Positions 8,127 through 18,296 of a stretch of 64,000 nucleotides of DNA are shown here, in pieces. A program made the translations under genes and the position numbers. The stretch lies in contig NZ_JABFBC010000001.1 in assembly GCF_013093415.1 (NCBI RefSeq), forward strand, positions 1,798,001 to 1,862,000. The letters run 5' to 3'. The stretch is from Halovulum dunhuangense. GTDB lineage: Bacteria; Pseudomonadota; Alphaproteobacteria; Rhodobacterales; Rhodobacteraceae. The notes under the pieces were generated by a model, which saw only the letters and a list, made by a program, of their open reading frames with translations, did no database searches and had not been told where the DNA came from. The number at the start of each line of letters is the position of its first letter. Position 1 is the stretch's first letter.

Positions 8127-9692
8127 TCATTCCAGTTCGATCGTGCCCGGCGGCTTCGAGGTGCAGTCGTAGAACACCCGGTTCACGCCCGGCACCTCGT
8201 TGATGATACGGGTCGCGGTCTCGCCCAGGAAGTCGTGGCTGAAGGGGTAGTAGTCGGCGGTCATGCCGTCCACGCTGGTGACGGCGCGCAGCGCCAGCGC
8301 GTAGTCATAGGTGCGCCCGTCGCCCATCACGCCCACGGTGCGCATCGGCAGGATCGCGGCGAAGGCTTGCCAGATATCGTCGTAAAGCCCGTGCTTGCGG
8401 ATCTGGTCGATATAGACCGCATCCGCCCGGCGCAGGATCGCAAGCTTCTCGCGGGTAATCTCTCCGGGGCAGCGGATGGCGAGGCCGGGGCCGGGGAAGG
8501 GGTGGCGGCCCACGAAATGCGCGGGCAGGCCCAGCTCGCGGCCCAGGGCGCGGACCTCGTCCTTGAAGAGTTCGCGCAGCGGCTCGACCAGTTTCAGCCC
8601 CATCTTCTCGGGCAGGCCGCCGACATTGTGGTGGGACTTGATGGTGACAGAGGGGCCACCCGAGAAGCTGACGCTTTCGATCACGTCCGGGTAAAGCGTG
8701 CCCTGGGCCAGGAACTCTGCCCCGCCCACGGATTTCGCGTGCTTCTCGAACACTTCGATGAACAGTCGGCCGATGGTCTTGCGCTTCGTCTCGGGGTCGC
8801 TGACGCCCTCGAGCGCGCCAAGGAACAGCTCGCTCTCGTCGGCATGGATGAGGGGGATGTTGTAGTGGCCCTGGAACATGCCCACGACCTCGTCGGCCTC
8901 ACCCTCGCGCAGCAGGCCGTGATCGACGAAGACGCAGGTGAGCTGCTCGCCGATCGCCTCGTGGATGAGGACGGCGGCAACGGAACTGTCCACGCCGCCC
9001 GAAAGCCCGCAGATCACCTTCTTGTCGCCGACCTGCGCGCGGATCTTCGCGATCGCCTCCTCGCGGTAGGCGCCCATCGTCCAGTCGCCGGTGAAGCCCG
9101 CGAGCCTTGTGAAGTTCCGCAGGAGCCGCGCACCGTTGGGCGTGTGGTGCACCTCGGGGTGGAACTGCACCGCGAAGAAGCGCCGCGCGGGGTCGGCGAT
9201 CATGGCGAAGGGCGCGTTGGGCGAGGTGCCGATGACCTCGAAGCCGGGCGCAAGCTGCGTGACGCGGTCGCCATGGGACATCCAGACCTGTTCGCGCCCG
9301 CTCTCGAACCAGCCGGAAAAGATCGAGTCGTCGCCGTGGCGGCCGGCGGGGGCGACATAGGCGCGGCCGAACTCGCGCTCGTGCCCGCTTTCCACCCGGC
9401 CGCCCAGCATGTCCATCATCACCTGCTGGCCGTAGCAGATGCCGAGGATCGGCAACCCCATGTCGAACAGCGCGCGCGGCGGCCGCGGCGCGTTGTCGTC
9501 GAGCACGCTGGCAGGTCCGCCGGACAGGATGACCGCCTTTGGCGCCATCTCGCGCAGCAGCTGTTCGGTCACCGCCTGAAAGGGGTGGATCTCGCAATAG
9601 ATGTTCGCCTCGCGCAGGCGGCGGGCGATCAGCTGGGTCACCTGGCTGCCGAAATCGACGATCAGCAGGCGGTCATGGGCTTTGTCTGTCAT
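8127..9692 (-). CDS. guaA: GMP synthase (glutamine-hydrolysing)
   Basis: A 521-residue purine enzyme turning XMP to GMP. The amino-terminal class I amidotransferase domain has the nucleophile in GICYGQQ and a His in [10 protein letters not shown]. It is followed by an ATP-pyrophosphatase domain with SGGVDSS and a carboxy-terminal dimerisation domain ending in KPPGTIELE. The length and all motifs are normal. Confidence 0.97.
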   Translation of the reverse strand: MTDKAHDRLLIVDFGSQVTQLIARRLREANIYCEIHPFQAVTEQLLREMAPKAVILSGGPASVLDDNAPRPPRALFDMGLPILGICYGQQVMMDMLGGRVESGHEREFGRAYVAPAGRHGDDSIFSGWFESGREQVWMSHGDRVTQLAPGFEVIGTSPNAPFAMIADPARRFFAVQFHPEVHHTPNGARLLRNFTRLAGFTGDWTMGAYREEAIAKIRAQVGDKKVICGLSGGVDSSVAAVLIHEAIGEQLTCVFVDHGLLREGEADEVVGMFQGHYNIPLIHADESELFLGALEGVSDPETKRKTIGRLFIEVFEKHAKSVGGAEFLAQGTLYPDVIESVSFSGGPSVTIKSHHNVGGLPEKMGLKLVEPLRELFKDEVRALGRELGLPAHFVGRHPFPGPGLAIRCPGEITREKLAILRRADAVYIDQIRKHGLYDDIWQAFAAILPMRTVGVMGDGRTYDYALALRAVTSVDGMTADYYPFSHDFLGETATRIINEVPGVNRVFYDCTSKPPGTIELE

Positions 9693-9743
9693 GGCGCGGC
9701 TTTAGGGCGCGCGCCGGATTCGCGCAAGTGGGGCGGCGCGGCC

Positions 9744-10022
9744 TCAGCCCCGTGCGGGGGCAAGGCCGGCTTCGGCGATCAGCGCGGTCAGGACCGCGAC
9801 GTGATCGGCGACCGAGTAGGTCGCGTCATTCGTGCGGCGTGTCGTTTCGAGACGGGCCTCCCGTTCGATCAGGCGCGAGGCGGCGTCGCGTCCGATGGCG
9901 GCGTCGCGGACGATGCGCGGCAGGTCGCGGTCGCGGTGATAGAAGGCCAGCCCCTTGCGGGCGGCGCCCACCAGCATGCGGGGGCGGTTCAGGGTGGCGA
10001 GCGTGTCGGAAAGGCTGGGCAT
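9744..10022 (-). CDS. DUF6477 family protein
   Basis: A 92-residue soluble protein, Arg-rich at the start (LNRPRMLVGAARKGLAFYHRDRDL) and ending in SVADHVAVLTALIAEA. This is the pattern of DUF6477, a small family found in Rhodobacteraceae; its role is unknown. The ATG at 10022 is chosen because it gives the family amino terminus. It is divergent from the DUF6456 gene across an AT-rich gap. Confidence 0.75.
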   Translation of the reverse strand: MPSLSDTLATLNRPRMLVGAARKGLAFYHRDRDLPRIVRDAAIGRDAASRLIEREARLETTRRTNDATYSVADHVAVLTALIAEAGLAPARG

Positions 10023-10130
10023 GGTCGTGATCCTGCGGTTGGAAGAAGGGCCCCAGTATCCACGACACAACCGAGCGTTGCATTTTTAGGCGAAGCAGCG
10101 AACGCACGTTTTTGAAAAAGGTGAAAATAA

Positions 10131-10163
10131 CGCAAATTTACGCAATTTAACTGCGCATTTACC
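10131..10163. promoter_or_regulatory. AT-rich control region with near-consensus CtrA box
   Basis: The gap between the two DUF genes is far lower in GC than its surroundings. It contains TTAA (10147) then 7 bases then TTTA (10158) followed by C, one mismatch from the CtrA consensus TTAA-N7-TTAAC. CtrA control of either neighbour is only an inference. Confidence 0.35.
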
Positions 10164-10215
10164 AAACAACCATAGGTGGTGATGCTCTGGATTTTGCAGA
10201 GTAGAGCGATCTCAT

Positions 10216-11364
10216 ATGACGCCATGCGCCCCACCTGATCGCGAGTTCGTAAATGGTCCCGGAAGGAGTGGCGGCCGGGGACTTCCCGGCCTGCCCCCCG
10301 CTGTAAGCGCTTATCTGGCCCATACCGAGGGCGGCCTGCCGATCCGTGCCATAGCACGAATCCGGCAGGTCCAGCCCTCGACCATCCTTCGCCAGATCCG
10401 CCGGATCGAGTCCCGCCGCGAGGATCCGCTCCTCGATGCGGCGCTCGACCTGCTCGCAGAGATCCTTCCGTCCGATACCGAAACACACACCCTTTCGGAG
10501 GACTGGGCAAAGATGATCGAGAACGACAAGCCGCAAACCCGTGAAATCGAGCGAGAGGCCCGCCGCATCCTGCGCCGCCTGTGCGAGAAGGATGCCTTCC
10601 TGGCCGTGGCAGACGGCATGGAAAAGGCGGCGGTGCTGCGCGAGTCGGTGCCGGGCCGGCACACGCGGACGGCGGTGGTGGACCGCGAGGTGGCGCACCA
10701 GTTCGCGCTGCGCGACTGGATCGCCTGCGCGGGCAGCGGCAGGATCGCGCGCTACACCGTGACCGAGGCGGGGCGCGCCGCGCTGAAGCGGCTGCTGGCC
10801 GAGGAACGGCAGGCGCGCTCCGAGGCGGATCCGGTGGTCACGCCCTTCCGAGCCCAGCACCAGGACTGGGGCGAACGGCGGGTCATGCGCCATGACGGCC
10901 GGGGCGAGACGCAGCTGCGCTGCAACCTGGCCGAAAGCCCGCTGACCATGCTGGGGCGCAAGCGGGACCGGGACGGGACGGCCTATCTTGCGCCGGAACT
11001 CGTGGATGCGGGCGAGCGGCTGCGCGAAGATTTCGAACTGGCGCAGATGGGGCCGCGGGTGACGCAGAACTGGAACAGCTTCCTCACCCCCTGCGACGGC
11101 CCGTCGCCCATCGCGCGCGGCCCGGCCGAGGGGCCGGCCGCGGCCCGCGCCCGGGTCCAGGCCGCGTTCGCGGCGCTTGGGCCGGGACTTTCGGACGTGG
11201 CCTTTCGCGTGTGCTGCTTCCTGGAGGGGCTCGAGACGGCGGAAAAGCGGCTGGGCTGGTCGGCGCGCTCGGGCAAGGTGGTGCTGCGCATCGCGCTAGA
11301 GCGGCTGGCGATGCATTACGGCATGGCGCGGCCCGCGCAGGCGCCGATGGTGCGGCAGGCCTGA
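10216..11364 (+). CDS. DUF6456 / helix-turn-helix domain protein
   Basis: A 382-residue cytosolic protein. The start (about residues 30-70) has a helix-turn-helix-like segment AIARIRQVQPSTILRQIRR. The carboxy half, with LGPGLSDVAFRVCCFLEGLE and GWSARSGKVVLRIALERL, matches the DUF6456 domain seen in alphaproteobacterial putative regulators. It probably binds DNA; the target is unknown. The exact start is uncertain, since no strong ribosome site precedes the ATG used here. Confidence 0.7.
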   Translation: MTPCAPPDREFVNGPGRSGGRGLPGLPPAVSAYLAHTEGGLPIRAIARIRQVQPSTILRQIRRIESRREDPLLDAALDLLAEILPSDTETHTLSEDWAKMIENDKPQTREIEREARRILRRLCEKDAFLAVADGMEKAAVLRESVPGRHTRTAVVDREVAHQFALRDWIACAGSGRIARYTVTEAGRAALKRLLAEERQARSEADPVVTPFRAQHQDWGERRVMRHDGRGETQLRCNLAESPLTMLGRKRDRDGTAYLAPELVDAGERLREDFELAQMGPRVTQNWNSFLTPCDGPSPIARGPAEGPAAARARVQAAFAALGPGLSDVAFRVCCFLEGLETAEKRLGWSARSGKVVLRIALERLAMHYGMARPAQAPMVRQA

Positions 11365-11378
11365 GGCCGGGCGGAAAT

Positions 11379-11416
11379 CATGGGGCCGGGGCGCGGTGTA
11401 CTGCCCCGGCCCCATG
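11379..11416 (+). terminator. Strong hairpin after the DUF6456 gene
   Basis: A perfect 14-bp inverted repeat (arms 11379-11392 and 11403-11416) encloses a 10-base loop. There is no T tract, so it is a stem that could stop or stabilise the transcript rather than a classical terminator. Confidence 0.5.
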
Positions 11417-11558
11417 CGTTCGAAGGGGGAAGACCGGGCTGGCGCAGGTGGTCCGGGCGGGTATGCTGCTTGCAGGTCCCGTCGGGGGGCGAAGGCGCCA
11501 TTGCCGGGGATCTCAGGTGCGAAGACGATCGGCCCGGCATTCGGGCGCAGGAGACCGG

Positions 11559-12074
11559 ATGGACCCGACCGACATATGGATCGAGCCCCAAGGCCGCACC
11601 ACCCGCCTGTGCTACACCTGCGAAAGCCGGTTCTCGCGCCTGATGGTCTATGTACTCGCGCCTTTTCTGGCGTTGGGGCTGCTGGCTCTGGTCGCCGCGA
11701 CCATTCACTCGAGCGGGGCGGTCGCTGGGGTGGCCGTGCTCATGCTTGCGCTGGCGGTCCTGTGGCTCGTCCAGCGGTTTCACGCGCGACGGGACGTCCA
11801 CGCGATCACGTTCGAGCCGGCCGTCCTGGTGGTGGGCGACCGATCCATCGACAAGCGGAAGATCACGGGCCACGGACGGTCGGGGCTGGGCGGGGATGTC
11901 GTCGTTCCAGCCGACGGTCTGCCACGGAATTTCACCCCGGGCCCGCATCTTTTCGTCGAGACGGACGGCCGCCAGCTTCCGATCACACCGGCGATGCGCA
12001 GCGACCAGGCCATTCGCCTGCACCGGCAGTTCGAGGCGCTGTACGATACATGGAAGGCGGCCCCTGCGGAGTGA
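11559..12074 (+). CDS. Small membrane protein of unknown function
   Basis: A 171-residue protein with two adjacent membrane segments at about residues 30-70 (LAPFLALGLLALVAATIHS and VAGVAVLMLALAVLWLV) and a soluble carboxy half with VLVVGDRSIDKRKI. AGGAG five bases upstream supports this ATG; longer frames start inside the previous gene. It is a PH-like or DUF2244-like arrangement at best; I do not recognise the family. Confidence 0.6.
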   Translation: MDPTDIWIEPQGRTTRLCYTCESRFSRLMVYVLAPFLALGLLALVAATIHSSGAVAGVAVLMLALAVLWLVQRFHARRDVHAITFEPAVLVVGDRSIDKRKITGHGRSGLGGDVVVPADGLPRNFTPGPHLFVETDGRQLPITPAMRSDQAIRLHRQFEALYDTWKAAPAE

Positions 12075-12171
12075 CCTTCGATGGACACCCCGCAGGCGCG
12101 TGACGGACGATCCGGCGCAATCGACTGGCCCGTATCGGTGGGGATCGGTCGGGCTGTCCCGTTCTTCCGGT

Positions 12172-12912
12172 TCAGGCGGAAGCGGCGGCGATGATCGGGC
12201 CGAAATCCTCGGCCTTGAGCGAGGCGCCGCCCACCAGGCCGCCATCCACATCCGCCAGTGCAAAGATTTGGGCCGCGTTGCCGGGCTTGACCGAACCGCC
12301 GTACAGGATGCGCAGCGCGTTGGCGACCGGATCGCCGAAGCGTGCCGTCAGATGCGCGCGGATCGCGGCATGCACCTCGGCGATCTCGGGCAGGGTGGGC
12401 GTGCGCCCGGTGCCGATGGCCCAGACCGGCTCGTAGGCGATCACGGTATTGGCGGCGGTCATGCCGTCGGGGAGCGACCCGTCGAGCTGGGTGCGGATGA
12501 CGTCCAGCGCGCGGCCCGCGTCGCGTTCGGACTCTGTCTCGCCCACGCAGACGATGGCCACGAGGCCCGCACGCCAGGCGGCTTCGGTCTTGGCGCGGAC
12601 CACGGCGTCGCTCTCGCCATGATCGGCGCGGCGTTCGGAATGGCCCAGGATGACATGGCTTGCCCCGCAATCGGCCAGCGTTTCGGCGGAAACGTCGCCG
12701 GTATGCGCGCCCGAGGGCTGCGCGTGGCAGTCCTGCCCGCCGATGGCATAGGGTGCGGCCCCGTCGGCCAGAAGCGGGATCAGCGGTGCGGGCGGGCAGA
12801 TCACCACCTCGCAGCCGGGGTCGGGGTGCGCGGCCTTCAGCGCATCGAGAACCGCGCGCGAGGCGCGGGTTCCGTTCATCTTCCAGTTACCGGCGGCGAT
12901 CTTGCGGCGCAT
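12172..12912 (-). CDS. tpiA: Triosephosphate isomerase
   Basis: A 246-residue glycolytic enzyme. GNWKMNG holds the catalytic Lys, [10 protein letters not shown] the catalytic His, and [11 protein letters not shown] the catalytic Glu and flexible loop; YGGSVK closes the phosphate site. The ATG at 12912 is preferred to a GTG one codon earlier because GGGAGAG is correctly spaced from it. A single-gene unit. Confidence 0.97.
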   Translation of the reverse strand: MRRKIAAGNWKMNGTRASRAVLDALKAAHPDPGCEVVICPPAPLIPLLADGAAPYAIGGQDCHAQPSGAHTGDVSAETLADCGASHVILGHSERRADHGESDAVVRAKTEAAWRAGLVAIVCVGETESERDAGRALDVIRTQLDGSLPDGMTAANTVIAYEPVWAIGTGRTPTLPEIAEVHAAIRAHLTARFGDPVANALRILYGGSVKPGNAAQIFALADVDGGLVGGASLKAEDFGPIIAAASA

Positions 12913-12985
12913 CACTCTCTCCCGCTGATGGATGTCGGGGAGGGACTAGCAAAGGCCCGGGCGCGGCGCAACGCGCGCGCGGCCC

Positions 12986-13336
12986 TCACATGTCGGCGAA
13001 CTTGATCGATTCGCCGCAGCCGCAGGCTTCGGTCACGTTGGGATTGTTGAAGCGGAAGCCGGATTCCAGCAGCGAGGTCTGGTAGTCGATCTCGGTTCCG
13101 AACAGGAACATCTGCGCCATCGGCGCGATCATCACCCGCGCGCCGTCCTGTTCAACCACCTCGTCAAGCGGATCGACGCTGTCAACGTAGTCCATGGTGT
13201 ATTCCATGCCCGCGCAGCCGCCTTTCTTGACGCCGATGCGCAGCCCCTTGGTGCCGCCCTGTGCCATCAGCTTCGCGATCTGGCGTGCGGCAGCCGGGGT
13301 CATGGTGAGGGGGGATTTTCCGGGGATGGAGAACAT
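12986..13336 (-). CDS. sufA: Iron-sulfur assembly A-type carrier (SufA/IscA family)
   Basis: A 116-residue HesB/IscA-type protein that carries Fe-S clusters to apo-enzymes. The three conserved Cys are in GGCAGMEY and CGCGES. It lies two genes downstream of sufT in the same direction, so a shared Fe-S role fits; the core SUF genes are not in this window. Confidence 0.9.
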   Translation of the reverse strand: MFSIPGKSPLTMTPAAARQIAKLMAQGGTKGLRIGVKKGGCAGMEYTMDYVDSVDPLDEVVEQDGARVMIAPMAQMFLFGTEIDYQTSLLESGFRFNNPNVTEACGCGESIKFADM

Positions 13337-13390
13337 TGCCTTCGCTTTCGTTTGCCACGTTGTGAAAGGTAAGCCCTTGCGGCTGGCGCA

Positions 13391-13942
13391 TCAAGGCCGG
13401 GCGGGGTTGCCGCGGACGGTGACGCCGGGGGCCACGTCGCGGGTGACGACCGCGCCCGCGGCGATGATGGCGTCGTCGCCCACCGTGATACCCGGCAGCA
13501 GGATCGCGCCGCCCCCGATCCAGACGTTGCGCCCGATGGTGACGGGGCGGCCAAGTTCCAGCCCGGCGGCGCGTTCCTCGGGGCTGCGCGGGTGGTCGGC
13601 GGCGTAGATCTGGACGGCGGGGCCGATCTGGGTGCCGTCGCCAATGGTGATGTCGCAGACATCCAGCAGCACGCAGCCATAGTTCAGGAACACGCCGTCG
13701 CCGATGCGTATATGGGTGCCGTAATCGACCAAGAACGGCGTGCGGATCACGCTGCCCGCGCCGATATGGCCCAGCAGCTCGCCCAGGATCTCGCGCCGCA
13801 GGTCGGCATCGTCCAGCGTGGTCTGGTTGTATCGCTTCATCAGCCGCTGCGCGCGGGCGCGCATTCCGGCCAGTTCCGCATCGCCGGGCCGATAGGGCAG
13901 GCCCGCAAGCATTTTCTGCCGCTCGGACAGGCTGGGGCTCAC
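13391..13942 (-). CDS. Maltose/galactoside-type O-acetyltransferase (left-handed beta helix)
   Basis: A 183-residue hexapeptide-repeat acetyltransferase. The start SLSERQKMLAGLPYRPGD is the maltose O-acetyltransferase lead domain. The body has the left-handed helix turns (IRIGDGVFLNYGC, GRNVWIGGGA) with a catalytic His in AADHP. The GTG at 13942 overlaps the sufT stop (GTGA), so it is translationally coupled to sufT. The true sugar acceptor is unknown. Confidence 0.85.
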   Translation of the reverse strand: MSPSLSERQKMLAGLPYRPGDAELAGMRARAQRLMKRYNQTTLDDADLRREILGELLGHIGAGSVIRTPFLVDYGTHIRIGDGVFLNYGCVLLDVCDITIGDGTQIGPAVQIYAADHPRSPEERAAGLELGRPVTIGRNVWIGGGAILLPGITVGDDAIIAAGAVVTRDVAPGVTVRGNPARP

Positions 13943-14304
13943 ATGAACCCCAGTTCCAGCCGCGCCTCGTCGGACATCATGTCCATGCCCCATTGCGGCT
14001 CCCACACCAGCTGGACGTTCACCGTCTTGACGCCCGGAAGCGGTTCGATGGCTTCCGCGACCCAGCCCGGCATCTCGCCCGCGACCGGGCAGCCGGGGGC
14101 GGTCAGCGACATGGCGATCGAAACGTCGCCCTCGTCGCTGATCTCGATGGTGTAGATCAGGCCCAGATCGAAGATGTTCACCGGGATCTCGGGATCGAAG
14201 ACGGTGCGGCAGGCCTCCACCACGCTGTCGTAAAGCGGGTGATCCGTGGTCGAGGGCTTGATGAGCGGCGTGCCTTCCATCGGCGCGTCGGGTATCGCGG
14301 TCAT
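13939..14304 (-). CDS. sufT: SufT / MIP18-type Fe-S assembly protein (DUF59)
   Basis: A 121-residue protein of the DUF59 family, used in Fe-S cluster maturation. [15 protein letters not shown] and [16 protein letters not shown] are the family motifs; the Cys in APGCP is conserved. The GAGGATCCGAC spacing supports the ATG at 14304. It overlaps the acetyltransferase and precedes sufA. Confidence 0.88.
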   Translation of the reverse strand: MTAIPDAPMEGTPLIKPSTTDHPLYDSVVEACRTVFDPEIPVNIFDLGLIYTIEISDEGDVSIAMSLTAPGCPVAGEMPGWVAEAIEPLPGVKTVNVQLVWEPQWGMDMMSDEARLELGFM

Positions 14305-14440
14305 GTCGGATCCTCTTCCAATTCCCGAGCAAACATATAGGAAATTCGAGCGGCAAGGTCCAGTGGGCGCGAGCCCTGCCGGCATTGCCAATCCGCGGGC
14401 TTTGGGGGATGTCTGCGCGACCATCACAAGGGGGCAGGAC

Positions 14441-15571
14441 ATGACCCGACGCTTCGGCTTTTCCATCCACGCGACCGACGGGCGCGCGCGCACCGGCGCG
14501 ATCGAGACGCCGCGAGGCGAGATCCGCACCCCCGCCTTCATGCCCGTGGGGACCGCCGCGACGGTCAAGGCGATGCTGCCGGAAAGCGTGCGCGCGACCG
14601 GCGCCGACATCCTTCTGGGCAACACCTATCACCTGATGCTGCGCCCGACGGCAGAGCGCATCGCGCGGCTGGGCGGGCTGCACCGCTTCATGAACTGGGA
14701 CCGGCCGATCCTGACCGACTCGGGCGGCTTCCAGGTGATGAGCCTGGCCGAGTTGCGCAAGCTGACCGAGGAAGGGGTGACCTTCCGCAGCCATGTGGAT
14801 GGCGCGCGCCACAGCCTGACGCCTGAGCGGTCCATGGAAATCCAGCGGCTTCTGGGCTCGGACATCGTGATGTGCTTCGACGAATGCCCCGCGCTGCCCG
14901 CCGACCGCGCCCGGATCGAGCAGAGCATGCGGCTTTCGATGCGCTGGGCCGCCCGCTCGCGCGAGGCGTTCGGCGACCGTCCGGGGCATGCGCTGTTCGG
15001 CATCATGCAGGGCGGGCTTGAGCGTGACCTGCGCGAGGAGTCGGCGGAAAGCCTGAAAGCCATCGGCTTCGACGGCTATGCCGTGGGCGGGCTTGCCGTG
15101 GGCGAGGGGCAGGAGGCGATGTTCGGCGTGCTCGACTATGCGCCGGGGTTCCTGCCGCAGGACAAGCCGCGTTACCTGATGGGGGTGGGCAAGCCCGACG
15201 ACATCGTGGGCGCGGTCCAGCGCGGCATCGACATGTTCGACTGCGTGCTGCCCTCGCGCTCGGGGCGGACCGGGCAGGCACTGACCCGGATGGGGGCCGT
15301 CAACATCAAGAACGCGCGCCATGCCGACGATCCGCGGCCACTGGACCCGGAATGTTCCTGCCCGGCCTGCACGCGGTATTCCCGCGCCTATCTGCATCAT
15401 GTCTTCAAGGCCGGAGAGATCATCTCCTCGATGCTGCTGACCTGGCACAACCTGCACTACTACCAGGAACTGATGCAGGGCCTGCGCGACGCCATCGCCG
15501 CCGGAAGGTTGGCCGATTTCGCCGCATCCTTCCACGCGCGCCGCGCCGAGGGCGATCTGCCGCCGGTCTGA
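14441..15571 (+). CDS. tgt: tRNA-guanine(34) transglycosylase (queuosine pathway)
   Basis: A 376-residue enzyme exchanging G34 of target tRNAs for the queuosine precursor. LTDSGGFQ and [10 protein letters not shown] carry the catalytic Asp residues; the zinc site is CSCPAC plus a following His (AYLHH). A GGGGCAGG ribosome site precedes this ATG; the frame is open further upstream but that part is not conserved. Confidence 0.96.
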   Translation: MTRRFGFSIHATDGRARTGAIETPRGEIRTPAFMPVGTAATVKAMLPESVRATGADILLGNTYHLMLRPTAERIARLGGLHRFMNWDRPILTDSGGFQVMSLAELRKLTEEGVTFRSHVDGARHSLTPERSMEIQRLLGSDIVMCFDECPALPADRARIEQSMRLSMRWAARSREAFGDRPGHALFGIMQGGLERDLREESAESLKAIGFDGYAVGGLAVGEGQEAMFGVLDYAPGFLPQDKPRYLMGVGKPDDIVGAVQRGIDMFDCVLPSRSGRTGQALTRMGAVNIKNARHADDPRPLDPECSCPACTRYSRAYLHHVFKAGEIISSMLLTWHNLHYYQELMQGLRDAIAAGRLADFAASFHARRAEGDLPPV

Positions 15572-15630
15572 CGCGAGGGACCGCTTGCGCCCGGCGGTCC
15601 GAGGTCTAGGATGGGCAGGGCAGGGGTTCG

Positions 15631-15659
15631 CTTGAAACCCGGCGCGGGGCGTCACATCT
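15631..15659 (+). promoter_or_regulatory. Candidate sigma-32 (heat-shock) promoter of lon
   Basis: CTTGAA at 15631 and CACATCT at 15653 are separated by 18 bases from CTTG, matching the alphaproteobacterial heat-shock form CTTG-N17/18-CYTATNT at four of six -10 positions. lon is a classic heat-shock gene, which supports the reading. Confidence 0.45.
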
Positions 15660-15732
15660 ACCCATACCAAGGATGGAGGCGCGGCGTCGCTGGGAAAACC
15701 GGGGCCCGCGCTTCGCAGCAGAGGACATGATA

Positions 15733-18138
15733 ATGACAGAACAGAGCAGCATCACCCACCCCGTCCTGCCGCTTCGCGACATCGTGGTGTTCCCGCACAT
15801 GATCGTGCCGCTTTTCGTGGGCCGCGAGAAATCCGTCCGCGCGCTGGAAGAGGTGATGCGCGACGACAAGCAGATCCTGCTGACCTCGCAGAAGAACGCG
15901 GGCGACGAGGATCCCAGGCCCGAGAACATCTTCCGCACCGGCGTCCTGGCGAATGTCCTGCAATTGCTGAAACTGCCCGACGGCACCGTGAAGGTGCTGG
16001 TCGAGGGCCGGCAGCGCGCGCGCATCGTCGAGTTCCTCGACAACGACACGTTTTTCGAGGCGCGGGCCGAGCTGATCGACGAGGTGCCGGGCGATGCCGC
16101 CACCACCGAGGCGCTGAAGCGTTCGGTCGTGGAGGAGTTCGAGCGCTACGCCAAGCTCAACAAGAACGTCCCCGAGGAGGCCGTGCAGGCCGTGACCGAG
16201 GCAGAGGACGCCGCCAAGCTTGCCGACACCGTCGCGGGGCATCTGGGCGTGCGGCTTGAGCAGAAGCAGGACCTGCTGGAGACATCCAATGTCGCCGAGC
16301 GGCTGGAGAAGGTCTATGGCCTGATGGAGGGCGAGATGAGCGTCCTCAAGGTCGAGAAGAAGATCAAGACCCGCGTCAAGTCGCAGATGGAGCGCACCCA
16401 GCGCGAATACTATCTGAACGAGCAGATGAAGGCGATCCAGAAGGAACTGGGCGACGGCGAGGGTGGCGCGGACGACGCGACCGAGTACCAGGAGCGGATC
16501 GGCAAGACCAGGCTCTCGAAAGAGGCGAAGGAAAAGGCCGAGGCCGAGCTGAAGAAGCTGCGGTCCATGAGCCCGATGTCGGCCGAGGCGACGGTGGTGC
16601 GCAACTACCTCGACTGGATGCTGTCGATCCCGTGGGGCAAGCGCAGCCGCGTCAAGAAGGACCTGCGCAACGCCCAGGAGATCCTGGACCAGGATCACTA
16701 CGGGCTGGAAAAGGTGAAGGAGCGGATCGTCGAGTATCTTGCCGTGCAGAGCCGCGCGAACAAGCTGCGCGGCCCGATCCTGTGCCTGGTCGGCCCCCCG
16801 GGCGTGGGCAAGACCAGCCTTGGCAAGTCGGTCGCACGGGCCACGAACCGCGAATTCATCCGCATCTCGCTCGGCGGTGTCCGGGACGAGGCGGAGATCC
16901 GCGGCCACCGTCGGACCTATATCGGCTCGATGCCCGGCAAGATCATCCAGTCGATGAAGAAGGCCAAGACGATCAACCCGCTGATCCTGCTCGACGAGAT
17001 CGACAAGATGGGCCAGGACTTCCGCGGCGATCCGGCGTCGGCCATGCTCGAGGTGCTCGACCCCGAGCAGAACGCGACCTTCATGGATCACTACCTGGAG
17101 GTGGAGTACGACCTGTCGAACGTCATGTTCATCACGACGGCGAACTCCTACAACATGCCGCGCCCGCTTCTGGACCGGATGGAGATCATCTCGCTTTCGG
17201 GCTACACCGAGGACGAGAAGCGCGAGATCGCGCGGCATCACCTGCTCGACAAGCAGCTCAAGGGCCACGGCCTGAAGAAGGGCGAGTTCGAGCTGACCGA
17301 CGCGGCGCTGACCGACATCATCCGCTACTACACCCGCGAGGCCGGGGTGCGGAACCTGGAGCGCGAGCTTGCGAAGCTGGCCCGCAAGGCGGTGACGCAG
17401 ATCGTAAGGGGCGATACGGCGAAAGTGGTCGTGACGCCAGAGAACCTGGAGGATCTGCTGGGCGTGCGCCGCTTCAAGTTCGGGCTCGCGGAAGAGGCGG
17501 ACCAGATCGGCGTGACCACGGGTCTGGCCTGGACCGAGGTGGGTGGCGATCTGCTGTCCATCGAGGCGCTGCGCCTGCCGGGCAAGGGCCGGATGAAGAC
17601 CACCGGAAAGCTGGGCGAGGTCATGAAGGAATCGATCGAGGCGGCCAGCTCCTATGTCCGCTCCAAGGCGACGGACCTGGGCGTGAAGCCGCCCGAGTTC
17701 GACAAGATCGACATCCACGTCCACGTCCCCGAGGGCGCGACGCCCAAGGACGGGCCGTCTGCGGGGATCGCGATGGTCACCTCGATCGTCTCGGTCCTGA
17801 CCCAGATCCCGGTGCGCCGCGATGTGGCGATGACCGGCGAGGTGACGCTGCGCGGCAACGTGCTGCCGATCGGCGGGCTGAAGGAAAAGCTGCTCGCCGC
17901 CCTGCGCGGCGGCGTCAAGACGGTGATGATCCCGCAGGACAACATGAAGGACCTGCGCGACATCCCCGACAACGTGAAGCAGGGGTTGCAGATCATCCCC
18001 GTGTCGAACGTGACCGAAGTGCTCAAGGTGGCGCTCACCCGCCAGCCCGAGCCGATCGAATGGGACGAGGAGGCAGAGGCCGCGGCCGCCGCCGCCGCCC
18101 GGACCGGCGAAAGCGGGGCAGGGGCGCAGGCCCACTGA
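15733..18138 (+). CDS. lon: ATP-dependent Lon protease
   Basis: An 801-residue cytosolic AAA+ serine protease that removes damaged and regulatory proteins. The LAN substrate domain comes first ([14 protein letters not shown]). It is followed by the ATPase with Walker A at residues 354-361 (GPPGVGKT), then the protease domain with Ser676 in KDGPSAG and Lys719 in GGLKEKL. The ATG at 15733 is seven bases from GAGGAC, better placed than the ATG two codons earlier. A terminator follows. Confidence 0.97.
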   Translation: MTEQSSITHPVLPLRDIVVFPHMIVPLFVGREKSVRALEEVMRDDKQILLTSQKNAGDEDPRPENIFRTGVLANVLQLLKLPDGTVKVLVEGRQRARIVEFLDNDTFFEARAELIDEVPGDAATTEALKRSVVEEFERYAKLNKNVPEEAVQAVTEAEDAAKLADTVAGHLGVRLEQKQDLLETSNVAERLEKVYGLMEGEMSVLKVEKKIKTRVKSQMERTQREYYLNEQMKAIQKELGDGEGGADDATEYQERIGKTRLSKEAKEKAEAELKKLRSMSPMSAEATVVRNYLDWMLSIPWGKRSRVKKDLRNAQEILDQDHYGLEKVKERIVEYLAVQSRANKLRGPILCLVGPPGVGKTSLGKSVARATNREFIRISLGGVRDEAEIRGHRRTYIGSMPGKIIQSMKKAKTINPLILLDEIDKMGQDFRGDPASAMLEVLDPEQNATFMDHYLEVEYDLSNVMFITTANSYNMPRPLLDRMEIISLSGYTEDEKREIARHHLLDKQLKGHGLKKGEFELTDAALTDIIRYYTREAGVRNLERELAKLARKAVTQIVRGDTAKVVVTPENLEDLLGVRRFKFGLAEEADQIGVTTGLAWTEVGGDLLSIEALRLPGKGRMKTTGKLGEVMKESIEAASSYVRSKATDLGVKPPEFDKIDIHVHVPEGATPKDGPSAGIAMVTSIVSVLTQIPVRRDVAMTGEVTLRGNVLPIGGLKEKLLAALRGGVKTVMIPQDNMKDLRDIPDNVKQGLQIIPVSNVTEVLKVALTRQPEPIEWDEEAEAAAAAAARTGESGAGAQAH

Positions 18139-18157
18139 TCCGGGCCACAATGCGCAA

Positions 18158-18190
18158 GAAAGGGGGCGGTCCGAATGGGCCGCCCTTTTT
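18158..18190 (+). terminator. Rho-independent terminator after lon
   Basis: A 9-bp stem, GGGCGGTCC/GGGCCGCCC with one GU pair and a GAAT loop, is followed by TTTTT. Confidence 0.85.
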
Positions 18191-18296
18191 CGTGGTGGGC
18201 GCTGTGGGGGACTTTCGGTGCATCGGGGATGGACAGACGTCGCGACCGCTTTTAGCCTGTGCCCATATAAGGTCGTAAATACATAGAAATAACGAA

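Noticed and set aside
13391-15670. Very long open frame (759 codons) on the minus strand across sufT and tgt
   Set aside because: Only its last 183 codons are a real gene (the acetyltransferase). The rest lies antisense to tgt or out of frame with sufT, an effect of high GC.
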